Below are positions 22,804 through 34,800 of a stretch of DNA of 64,000 nt, piece by piece. The notes beneath the pieces are model-generated. The model searched no databases and was not told the DNA's origin. It saw only the letters and a list, made by a program, of their open reading frames with translations. Source of the DNA: Scatophagus argus (lineage: Eukaryota > Chordata > Actinopteri > Scatophagidae); contig NC_058493.1 of NCBI RefSeq assembly GCF_020382885.2, positions 23,371,499 to 23,435,498 on the forward strand, given 5' to 3'. Both the position numbers and the translations under genes were made by a program. Numbering within the stretch: the first letter of the stretch is position 1; every line of letters begins with the position of its first letter.

Positions 22804-25800
22804 TCTTCTTCTTCTGCCCATCCCCCCCTTCCCTTTATCCCTCCATCAGTCATTCTCACCAGTTCTGGACACAGCAAATTATTACCTTACACCCCTCTCT
22901 CCAGTCCGACAAGAATCTAACAAACACACCGAGGGATGAGATTGTGGTTACCATCGTTAAAGTCGGTCTCAAAGTCAACACTGACACAATGTACACACTA
23001 AATCGGGCAATTGTGAGCAAAAGCTGTTTTGTAGTGCATAAAGTACAATTTTCGGGACATTCACGTAAAGATCCACTCTGAATTATGGCTAAATATCTTC
23101 GTCCTGCTTCCCTTGTGATCAGCAAACAACAAAACTGTGCATCGCAGAAAGGAGTGGGATAAAACACAGCCTGGTTACTCTCCATTACCGTCATTCTTTA
23201 TCCTCCTACTCTCTGTGATCACCTGTTACTGCTTATCGATACACAGATTATCTGAATTCGGTTTTAACCACTCAGGAGCGAGTTTTTGAAAAAGTTCTCT
23301 TTAGGGGTGTCGGAAACCAAGGCTGAGACTGGAAAAGAAGGCCACAACTGTGAGGAAACGTAGACCCGCATCTCTAGCAGCTGTTTCTCATAAAGTGTTG
23401 TAGTTACAAAGTAGAGTTTTCTGTGAATGATCAACAGAGATGGAAATCTGTTAGGGCTTGTTAGTAGTCGCCATTGGCCCAGCAACATTTTCTCCAAATT
23501 TTGGGCCGGTCTGGACGCCGAGTCAGCTACAGATGTTTTGGAAAAACAGAGCAACATGTCTCAGCAAGCACAAGAGAGAAACAGCAGGAGACAGAAGCAG
23601 CTTTGAAGGACTAATCACAGTCCAAACACCAGAGTGGACATAAGACTTTTCTGAATGACTAATCTGTCAGTTAGACACAAAGATGTAAAGTTTAGGTTCA
23701 GTCAGTTTCTTTTTAAAGTGTGTCTTTTGTCTTTGTGAGAAATGATGGTTTCTTTACTGCTGTGCCAGTGGAGTTGAGCGGGGGTTTTATTTCCATCCTG
23801 TTCAGTCTGTTTATCCCACCGTCTGTTCACGGGATTTGCTCAAAGCTTTTTTGGAAAGGTGAGTTGAGTTGGCTTTTATTAAAAAAAATAAATAAATAAA
23901 TAAAAAAGGGAAAAATCCAACGCGAGAAGCTGTCACATCTTCACAGCTGTATGCTCTGCTGAGCTGCACGTCTGTCCTTCTGCAGGTGGCCTGGCTGGTA
24001 GAATTAGTAGCGCTTCTCTAATTTATACAGACTGAGAAGTAGATGGAAGGAAGGGGCAGGGGATTTTATCTAATTATATAAGAGAGGAGGTTTGGTTGAT
24101 TAAAGAAAAAGAAAATAAAATGATACTGAGTGATAGTGGGTATAGTGTGGGCTAGGAGTGTAGAAGATATCGGTACACGATGTTGCCAATTCAAACAATT
24201 TGGATTTTTGGACCTGGGAGCTTTGATGCAGTCCTAATATTCAGTGGTGACAAGTGCCCACTTGCAGTCTGAATGACTGCAGCACAGAGCTTGTAGGATG
24301 AAGGTTGTATTATACCAGTCAGCCACTGGTCAAGCAATTGGATGGTGCCAGAAAGAACAATGACAGGAGGGACTTTCTGGAGGCTAAGTAACACTACCCA
24401 GAAGCCAAAACTGACTTGGTTCCTGTGGTGGATACGTAGGCAAAATTCCTGGGTTCCTTAAAAGGTTTACAGAAAAGTACCTGCACTGAAAAATGTTTTC
24501 TGCTTATTTTTATTCTTCTTCTTCTTTTCTTCTTCTTCTTCTTCTTCTAATTGCACATTTCTGATTGTGTAGTTCTGTACTTGCCTGTTGAAGTTTCATT
24601 ATTTCACAATCAGGAATCAGAATCATCTTTATTGCCATGTAAATGAAGAGGTTTCACATTACTAGGAATTTGTCTTGGTGATTGGTGCATACATAGGCGC
24701 ATACATTTTGGGTGTTTGTGGCTTTCAGTCTTAGTGTAATGAGTCGGTCAGTCAAGCTGTTGGCCAAACGAGAATCACTTCACTGGACGGTGAAACTCTT
24801 CTTGACACCTGAAATTGTCACTTTTGAATATATTATTTACTGGCACAAAATGTCACATGTTGGTGAATTTAAGAGAAAACTTTGCTCTTTAAAAATCCAC
24901 ACTGGCCTGTGTGTGTGCATGTGTGCGTGTGTGTGTGTGTGTGTGTGTCTGTGTGTGACTCCCCTGTTACCACCCCCAGCTATTCTCTTTGTGTTGCTGC
25001 CTCTCTGCCTCTTTCACCCTCCTTCCTTTGTTGCAGCTTCCCTTTGCACCTACATGTCAAGTTGTTTGAGCAGAACAATATAACAGAGCACATCGTCACA
25101 CGAACGCGCTTTGTTCAAACCTGAATTTTCAATGCGGTCAAGCCTATGATGCTTTTTGTTTTTCAGAATTAAGCAAAAGGGAGAAACTTTCAAGTCGTTA
25201 AAATGAAATGATTTTCGCTGTTATGTTTTCAGGGGATCAGTAAGCAACATCTGCCTCATCGGATATTAATACTGTGAAACTATAATGTCAAAAAGCCTCT
25301 TTGATATTACTTTAAAGCATCTCATTGTCTCTCAGTGGCTTTAATCAATGTCATGACTGAACCATCCATTGATTCAGGCTCGCTGCACTGCTTCATTGTG
25401 ATGTGCAGGAGGATCTGCTGCCTTTGTAGTAAGGTGTGTAAAAAGATACTGATACACATTAGTATCGCAGAATTGCTTTTTGTGAGACAGCATCAATTCT
25501 CAAAAGCACTGCCGATTTTTAAAGAATAGTTAACCCCTGACTGCTCGATAGCAGCGTTGCAATCTGTCTTCAGCCATGTTGCTCTTACACTTCATTGCAA
25601 CAACATCAACTGAGACAGAAAGAAGTAAGCTTACAGGATAAACACAAAGAACCAAGGCCTGTGAAACAGTATATCACCTTGCTTACATTATCCCAGCATG
25701 TCGCAGCGTGCTGAATCGTAACCTCTGTATCGTGATCCGTGTGGTATTGCCAGGTTCTCGCCGATACGCAGCCCTTAGCTAAACAACTACTTACAACAAC

Positions 25801-28800
25801 CAGTTAATCATTTGAGTCATTTTCAAGCAAAAGTGCCAAAAAATTTGCTGACTGCACCTTTTAAAATGTGAGGATTTGCAGATTTTATGATATTAAACAG
25901 AACAAAACTGAGCTAGTGTCTCTCAGAGGTGCTTGCTGGATGGTTGAGTACCTTCAGAAACCTCCTCCCTTCTGTTGATTTGGAAGATGGAGGAGTTTAG
26001 GGGCTGTCTGTCCCGAGAAGGAGGATGATTGACTGATGGACGTGAGGACAGAGACGAGAAAGAGCAACAGGGAGATTGAGAGCTGTGAGTTGTTCATCTG
26101 TCTCTCCTCCAACACCACCCGCTCCACTGTTTTCTCTCCTCTGTTTGTTTTCCCTCTTTTCTGTTTTTTTGCAAGCCAGAGGAATGTTACACATCCGCAC
26201 TGTGGTGGATGAGTGTGTGTGTGTGTGTGTGTGTGTGTGCGCACGTGCATGTGTGAGGCAGTGTTTGTGCTTGTGTGTATCTGTCTCTCCTTTGTGTGTG
26301 TTTGAGAGAGGGTGGGGGTGCCTGGGGTGTGTGTGTGTGTGTGTGTGTGTTTAGGTGTTTGTGTGTGAAATGGTGGGCAGCCAGTGTCTTCATTTTCTTC
26401 ACACAACCCTCTCTACCACATGCATATTTCATGGAACTGGTCATTTATGTCACCAACAGTAGAGTTTCTTAGCTGAACCAATATGCTGTGTGTGTGTCTG
26501 TGTCCAGGTTTAGGGATTCTGACGATATATTATTGAATATTAAAATGGTTGTTCTGTTAAAGGCGAGGCAGCTGCTGTCTGCATGCTGCACCTGTGATTG
26601 ATGCTGTGAGAGCCGACTGGCTTTGACTGATGTGTTGTTATAACTGCAGTGCGGTTCAGACCAAAGCCATCAGAATTACATTAAAAAATGGAGGCCTGCC
26701 ACCAGATGTTTTTTTTTTTCCCCCACATAAATATGCCTTTACCATACATCCACGGGGACAAAGCACAAGGGCAGGTCTGTGTCCTGACTGGTAATTGTGT
26801 CTGGATCTTGTATACATCAGGCACTTTGTTAGTATCTGTTTGTGTGTGTGTGTGTGACTGTGCATATATGGCAGCACTACACGAGAAACTGTGTTTGGTC
26901 TGTAAACAGCAGACTGTGTGGAGCTTGGTTGCAGCCCAGATTGTCTGAAATGATGCCCTCTGTGCAGGAAGTTAAGAACAACATAACCTGAGTCCTTGTG
27001 AATAAAACTCAAAAATTTTGTCTATTAATTGATTGGTCAATTGACAAAAAATGAATCTGATAGTTGGACAGTATTGATAATGCAATTTTTTAGCATAATT
27101 GACTAAATAAGCTTTTCAAAAGTGAGTATTTGGTGGCAAAATGATTAATAGATCAATCAAGAAAATGATCAGTAGTCACTATTTTCAGCCCCACCTGCTT
27201 TGCTCGAAATGAAATATGTTTAAAAAAGAACTACAAACTCGTGCTCGTCACCAGTCATCAGTGTGCTGTTTGATTGGCGGTATGTGTCCCTGTGTAAGTG
27301 GATGGAGAAGAGCAGCTACATGTTACATCACCTTTAATAAATATTGCCCCACATTTTAGCAGAAAATGTTTTGGATGGCTTTCGAAGTTTCAGGTGTTGT
27401 GCTTTTATTTGAAGCACATGTTGGTTTGCTGCATTTGCAGGTGCTGCAAACTAGAGATGCAAAAGTGAAACAAGTTATGCATTAATTGCAGCACTTTGCA
27501 GGTTTCGGTTCCTTTCACAGCTACGTCAGTTTTAATGACACATTTTGGTTTTGTGGTTGGGTCAGAGTGAGAAGTTTTATTTTGTTTTTCTTTGGAAAAT
27601 TAGATATGCTTCATTGCATTAAACAGTAACATTATTGTTTAAATAAAACTCCTCCTCCTGAACTGTAGCAAACTGTTATTTAAAGACACAGATTAGACTG
27701 TGCTATCTGTGTTCAATATAAGAACAGTTTTCATAAAATTCTTTCCAGCAATGAAGAACTGCTAATGGTGTTTTTGTTTTTCAAGCCTAAAATGTCGCCA
27801 CTATGGTTGGGTCACAAAGCATCGCCCACAGCAGTCATGTATGCCATTTTAAATGTCAATTGAATGCAAAACCCTGGTGTTATCCATGAAGAATGTGCCT
27901 CATTATAAGAAACAAAAATAAAATCTTGAAGGCTTAAAGGTTTATTCCATCGTAATGACACAGAGTCACATAATTGGTACATAACAATAATAACTGTGTG
28001 TTTATAATTGACTGGGGGACAAACAATTGACACTTTGTCACTGTCATTTAAACAGTAGTTTCGTTTGTATGCATCTGTCTTTGCATCTCTCTGTTTTCGT
28101 TCGCTCTGTTCTGTCGCTTTGTTACTTCACCTGTTTTGATGCAAGGATGTTATGTTTGCTTTGGTTTTTCCAGGAGGGCTGAATGACATTCTGGTGAAAA
28201 CTGAGAAAAGATATGTCTGAAAGCACTTTTCCTGATCTGAGGTTCTTCCCTTACGTGCCGGCTTGTTTTTTAATGGCAGGTTTTCAGTGTGTGTGCTCAG
28301 TGTCTCCAGTGATATGGACCAGACGATGAGACGTTTCTTGCTCGGGGTGTCCTTTAATATTGATGAGCTGTGATGTTTAGTTTTTGATTTATGTTTTATA
28401 TTTAAGCTACATTTAGTGACTGTAGTATTTATGCAGTTGTGTTTCACTGTCTAAATCTAAGTTTGTTTTTTGATCACTTGAGCTGAATAATGGGATTTCT
28501 TTACATTTAAAAAACTGCGGGAAGTGCTCAGTTGCAGTCATTAGGGGTAAAACTTGATGATTTGGGCAAACCTGAAGCCTAACCTGAAGTCAGTACAGGG
28601 GACACTCCCTCCTGCTCTCCCCTGGGAGGTATCACCTCAGCCTCACACTGAGCGTGCTCCATAGTGCAGTGAAATACTTTTCTGCCAAGAGGAAAACTCA
28701 CACTATAGTGTGCGTGTGTGTGAATTTTTTTTTTTTTTTAAACATCTGCGAGGCAAACTGCCAGATGTGCCATGCTAATTTATCTCAATGTTGGGAGAGA

Positions 28801-31800
28801 GAGAGAGAGAAAGAAAGAGAGTACACGCAGCCTTTGGCATCAGTGACAGGCAACACACCAGCGTCAACCCAGACAAAGACAGAATTTGGGTGCAAATCAT
28901 CCCATTCTGGATTTACAATCCATCCATTTACCTTCACACCTGGTCAGTTTCACAGTGGCAGAACGTCTAGTAGAACAGCGAAATGTCTTTTTCCTCTGTA
29001 ACTTCCTCCTGCTTGTCCCTGGGAAATTCCCAAGTGTTTCAAGGTGAACTGAGAGGAACGCATTCACACTTATTATTAGAAAGTATTTGAAATTAATATA
29101 TGTTAATTAAGCCACATACCACTTTAAGGGAAGTTGCTAGTTTTCTGTTGCACTGCACAGAATATCTTTCGGTTATGTGTAACAGAATGTAATTTTTAAC
29201 GCAGTTGCTTTGTTGAAACTGTTCAATACGTTGACGTCTGAATGCGAAAGCCTGATCCGCATTGTGGTCCTGTTCCTGGAAGCCATCCTCCACTCGGCAG
29301 AGTGGAGTAGAGTACTGAACAACTCTGTGCTTCTGTTTCTCTGGGAATCAAAACGAGTGCGATTTGGTTACACGTCCAAGAATTTAAAGGGTCATCAGAT
29401 GCCCAAAGTTGGGACAGCTGTTGCTGCCCTCTCTTGAAATCTCACTTGTCAAGTATCGGCGTTACATCTCAAAGAGTTGATTTCCTCTCTTTCGTTCCCT
29501 CTTCCATTTCAGCAAATGGTGATGAGCCTGCGGGTGTCAGAGCTGCAGGTGCTGCTTGGCTACGCTGGGCGCAACAAGCACGGACGCAAGCACGAGCTGC
29601 TGACCAAGGCGCTGCATCTGCTGAAGGCCGGCTGCAGCCCTGCCGTGCACATGAAGATCAAAGAGCTGTACCGACGACGCTTCCCTGCCAAAATGGTTTC
29701 CCACTCAGAGCTGGCCATGCCCGGGCCGCACCACCCGGCCACAGTTGGAATGGTCGGAGGAGGGGGCGCCGCACTGCCCGCCGGCCTGACACAGCTGGCG
29801 TATGAGGGTCACGCTGGGCATGGTGGGGCCCCATCGCCTGCTGCTTTGCTGCCCCTCTCTCTGCTCGGCCCTGGGAAACACGAGCTGACCGGGCTGACGC
29901 ACCACCTGTCCACCTCGGCCACGCTGCACCCGGTCCACCCAGACGTCAAGCTCCAGAGGCTGCCCTTCTACGACATGCTGGACGAGCTCATCAAGCCAAC
30001 CAGTCTAGGTGAGTGCTGGTGTGCATGTGATTTGTGTGAGAGCTGTGTTTAAGGGGAATGATGCTTAGTCAAATCTAGTTTCAGTTTTGAACAGCAACAT
30101 TTGCATTTATAATCTGGTGGTTGAAGAAACATGCATGACTTTTTTGTCACCTTATAAAACCAGAATTTACATGGCTGCTTAATGTCCAGAAATGTAAGAA
30201 TAAAGTAGTGGTGGCCAATCCTGGTGGTTAACGTCATCCCCCTCTCTCACTCCCTCCAGGTGTTTATAATGTCTGTATCTTTACTTCAATGATGCAGTGA
30301 ATGCAAAAATGCCAAAATTGTAATCCACAGGGTTGTGGGTGTTTATATCAGTATGTTTCCTGTAGTAAGCAATCATGGCAGCAGTCACAGAAAACACTGA
30401 CATTTGTGTTTCTCTCCGTTGCGGAGAGGCTTCCTGCCAGTGCTGCTGTTGTGCTGCCTGCTAATGTGTTGACAGGGCACAGAAATGCTCAGAGGTCAGA
30501 GTAGACACATGAGGCCACAGCTGGTTCCCAAAGGTGTAAGTGAAAATATTAATTGGGTGCCACATCCATCCATGCCTCCTCAGAGTCTCTTGTACTTCTT
30601 CAAAAACCTGACTTAATAGAGTGGCGTTCAGGCGTTTATTTCCATTAATGCAAAAGAGAGCCTGCATTTTGTTAACACGAATCATATAAATAATTTTCCT
30701 TTTTTGTGGATGTGAAGGTAATGGCTTTCAGCCACTGAATAAGTCTCTGTATGGATTATAAAAGATTAATGGCTCTTATTTTTGATATTTGTCTAATTTC
30801 ATATTAGACTGCTGTGCTATAATTTGTTTTTGGATGTGCTGAGCGACAGGCTGCATGATGAACTGTCCTTATATTTTCATGGTACCAATGTATTTCCAGC
30901 TGTGAGACCAATTTTGCATCAGTGTTTAGTCATATATGAACTGAATCTCTGCACGTTGTAGACCATCAACAACATATGTTGGCTTTGCTGGATTTATCTG
31001 CACAAAGTTGCAGGTCTCCAAAGATGCTACATCAAGTGGGCAATGACATCCCAGGCATTGATGAGTACAGGAGTTGAGCCATCGCTCTGCAGCACTGCTG
31101 ATGAAACAGTTCTGCACTGGCTCTGCAAAACACCATCATATCTTAACACCCCTATAAATTGTTTTTTTTTCCTCATGTTTCACACACCTAATTGTGTGTA
31201 CAAAAAGGGTTTATACATAAAAACTAACAACTATGATAACAACTGTGTGTACCAGGTTCGTACTAGCTAGTGAAACAATCTAATGATGTTGTCAGGTTAC
31301 AAGAAGATCTAAAAGCAAGTTTTTTTAATGTACCATTAATCAAGATTAGCTAGTATTTATTAAGTCTTTAACAGTCAAAAACTTATCTGCTCCATCAGGG
31401 CTGTGTGGGTGTCGTTGGTCAGATTTCGAGATGGTCAGTGGCACCGCAAGCCAACAACTCACCAGCTGTCATTTGATTTTGATTCAGATATTGCGAAGTT
31501 GTCTGGTGGAAGGATGTATGTGACACCCCTTATTTCCATCTGTGGCCCTGCACCTTCAAACCAGAAAGACACAATCGTTAAACTCCTATCTATAAAAGGA
31601 CTGAAACTTAAATTACGACAAGCTGATTGAGAAAATGTGCTTTTCAAGGCTTTTCATAAGTTCAAACGTCCAGAATTTTATGAAAGCCCAGCATTCAAGC
31701 ACCGTGCTGCTCTTTAATCCAGTCCATGAGAAGACACTTTTAATCTTGGCTTTATCTTGGCCGGATTTGTCGTTGTATTAGGTGTGCATCCAGCACCCAG

Positions 31801-34800
31801 GCTGCATTTAGCATAATAACACTCTTTGGGCTCTGGGATATATTGCGAATATATGGAAATGTCTAGATTTTCCTACATTAGCATTTTAATGGAGTAAGAG
31901 ACCATCTCGTGATTAATTTGCCTGCAGATGCATGTACAAACACAGCGCCTGCAGCTCTGTCATCACACCATCTTTCACCTCTTCTCTCTCTCTCTCTCAC
32001 TCTACCCATTACCTGCACATGTTCCATCCCTCTCTGCTTCCTCTCTGCTTCCTCTCTCTCCCCCTCCGTCTTCCATCCTCTGCCTCTGTGGCCGTCCTTG
32101 CTTAAAATTTGCATGCAAAGTGATGAAATCACACAGACGTACACCTGTGCCCGCAGAACACACCCTCCACTCATTTGAATCTGAATCGCACATTCACATC
32201 ATTCTCACGCGCGCACACACACACACGCACACACACACGTCTGTGCATGCAGTTCTTTCAAAACACAAACATATTTTCCAATAAATAATGCATGCTGATC
32301 GTATTGTTTTCAGAGAAGCAGGGAGATTGAAAGGACGACTGTGAAGAGCAAAAACCCGCAGGAAGATGATGCACATTGTTTCACAGAGCTGAAGATTTGA
32401 ATTTGCTCCAGAAATGAAGCTTAGCTGCAGCTTGGAGGCGACGACCCTCTTTATCTTAATAATAATAGAGGGCAGTAATGAAACCACTTGATTAATTATA
32501 ATTCCCCGCTCGCGGGCTGACTGGGAGCTTTTTTTTCCCCTCTTGTTTTAAAAAAACAGCTGTTTTCTCCTAACTCCCTCATCACACTCTTTCACACACT
32601 CTTTTCTCTGCTTGTTTACTTCTCTCTGATCTTCTGACAACTGCTCAATCCTCCCCCCTCGCCTCTCCCATGCATGATTCCTCTTCAGCCATTTCTCTCT
32701 CCCTCACTCCCTCATTTTTTCCGACTCCCTTCCTCCAATTGTTTGCTTCTACTTATGATTTTTTTTTTTTTTTTTTTTGGAGGGGGGGCAGCTGGAGAGA
32801 GCTGATTTGTTGTCCATGTCTGTGCTTAACCAGGACTCTAACAGGGTTTTTACAAGAGCACATGTGCAGACACAGAGTGAGTGCAGTGAAAGGAAAAGAT
32901 TATTCCATGTTTGGTCCGTCCTTGCATCTAAGATTGGAATAAGATTGTAAAATGAAATGTAGTTTCTGTCCAGCTGCGTTTACATTCATGTTTGCAATAA
33001 CAGGGGAACTGAAATGCATGTACACGAGTTTTCAGATTTCCTGTCTTCACCTGATTTCTCACAGTAACCTGGTTTCATGTGTGCATGTTAACGTAGTGAT
33101 TATGTCTCTCACACCATCCTCCCTCCATCCCTCCCTGCTCCCACAGCTCTCTCTGTCATTATTTTCCCCTCCCTCCCTCCTTAGCAGCCTCATGCTCTTT
33201 GCTGAGTCGTATCTGTTTGTGGGATAAAGTTTAGTTTAGCCCTGCCAGTCCAAACTGGTCCACAGTCTGGGCTGTGTCAGCTACTCCTTCATTACCATGG
33301 TGACCTCAGTGGTTGAACTCCAGTCTCATCTCCATCATTATCCATCCTCCACAGAGAAAACTATGCCTCTGTACTCATTATGGACATAATTGTGGTGCAC
33401 ATGCATTATACATGATTTAATCACCATATCTTCGGGAAAAGGATGCAAGCCCTTTTTGCGTTTGATGAGCGTTTTGTGCATAATGGCTTGTTGCACGGAG
33501 AGATTTCTGTGATATTCATACAACAGAGGAAAAAATGGTAGTATAATCAAGCATTTGGATCATCATGTCCTGCAAAGATGAGTCAGTCGCTGATTTTGTT
33601 TCTGTATACTGGAGCTTTGAAAAATAGACGTCTGGGCTTCATTGTCACAAATTCTTTATTGCCTATTCAGGTCAGTAGGTCACAGTTATATTTGCCTTTG
33701 GTATATTTTTAAAGGCCAAGGGGGAAAAAAAAATCTATCTTCAGCTCTATGTTGCAGTTTGCTTTGGTGGCAGGACATGAATCATGTCAGCATCTGCCTG
33801 TCAGTTGCACAGTTCATATAATAACTTATTGAATAATGATACCCGATACAAACTTTATTAGAAAACAGGTTGCCTCTCTACAATTGATGATTTGATTAGA
33901 TTTGATTTTGGAGTAAGGCAGCAACTAACAGGTATTTTCGTCAATTAATGACCTGAGTTTTTTCTTGATTAATCATATTGATTACAGATGGTTTGTTTCA
34001 TCCAACTAATAGCCTAAAACCAAAAGATGTCCAATTTGCTAACCATTTATGACCAAGAAATGCGTTAAATCTCATTATTTCTGAGTTGGAAATCGGAGTA
34101 TTGAAATATGACTGAAAACATGACTGGAATAAGTTGTCGAAACAGGTGCAGGTTGTCCCTCAATCGTCAAGTTTTTATATATTGAAAGTTTCTGAGTCTG
34201 TCACTCAATTCTCAGATAAAAGTTCACGTTAATACAACCTACGTGTTTTGCAAATGTAAACTACTGAATGGTATCTGAAAAATCTTTCTAATCATCATAG
34301 CCATAAGTGAAATTAATGGTGTTATTTGCATACGACTAGCGATGCTGCATATATCATGTTGATTATAGTTGGACCTCTTGAGCAGCCACTAAATGACTGA
34401 TTATGAATTAATTGAATGTTCAGTGCTTTTAATGAGTGCGAAAGTACAGGTTGGGAATTGCTGGCTATTTTTGACAGCATTAGATTTTCGATGTGTGTTA
34501 ATCAACAGCGAATGAGACGCACAGATCTGTTATGTTTTTATTTTTGTTTTTATTTTATTATACTTTATTAATGGGCTGCCATTTCAGGTGCCTGGGCAGC
34601 AAATTGGTGAGGGGTTAAGTGCCTTGCTCAAGGGCACATCAGATGGCTAATAGATTGGGGGGGGGGGGGCATTATTAATCACTCCTCCACACCCAAATTT
34701 TTCCTTCCAGTGGAATCGAACTGACAACCCTCCTTGAGAAGCCGCTTCTCAAGCCTCTAGGCCACGGCTGCCCGCCCATGTGTTCTTGATTTATACAAAA

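Larger units (their letters stand above)
10224..29512 (+). other. pias1: pias1 intron 1 (19.3 kb)
   Basis: No coding exon was recognised inside. It contains an 8-bp minisatellite (11089-11176), several copies of an old dispersed repeat rich in 'gattaatcga' words, competing hairpins at 21307-21386, a repeat end near 24606, and many (TG)n/(CT)n tracts (for example 20548-20574, 20821-20842, 22768-22815, 24911-24950, 26213-26241 and 26327-26350). Remaining sequence is unremarkable AT-rich intron. Confidence 0.85.

Noticed and set aside
22713..23081. 122-aa frame containing a poly-Ser/Leu run
   Set aside because: Driven by the (CT)n/(TTC)n microsatellite inside intron 1.
25954..26444. Overlapping minus-strand frames of up to 150 aa rich in His and Thr
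   Set aside because: Translation of (CA)n microsatellites; no unique protein sequence.
29513..30052. Exon 2 of pias1 as a stand-alone 191-aa gene
   Set aside because: Both ends are splice sites; the apparent start and stop lie in intron sequence.
34700..34775. tRNA-like A and B boxes
   Set aside because: The flanking body and repeat copy at 58405 show it is a SINE head; there is no complete cloverleaf of a functional tRNA.
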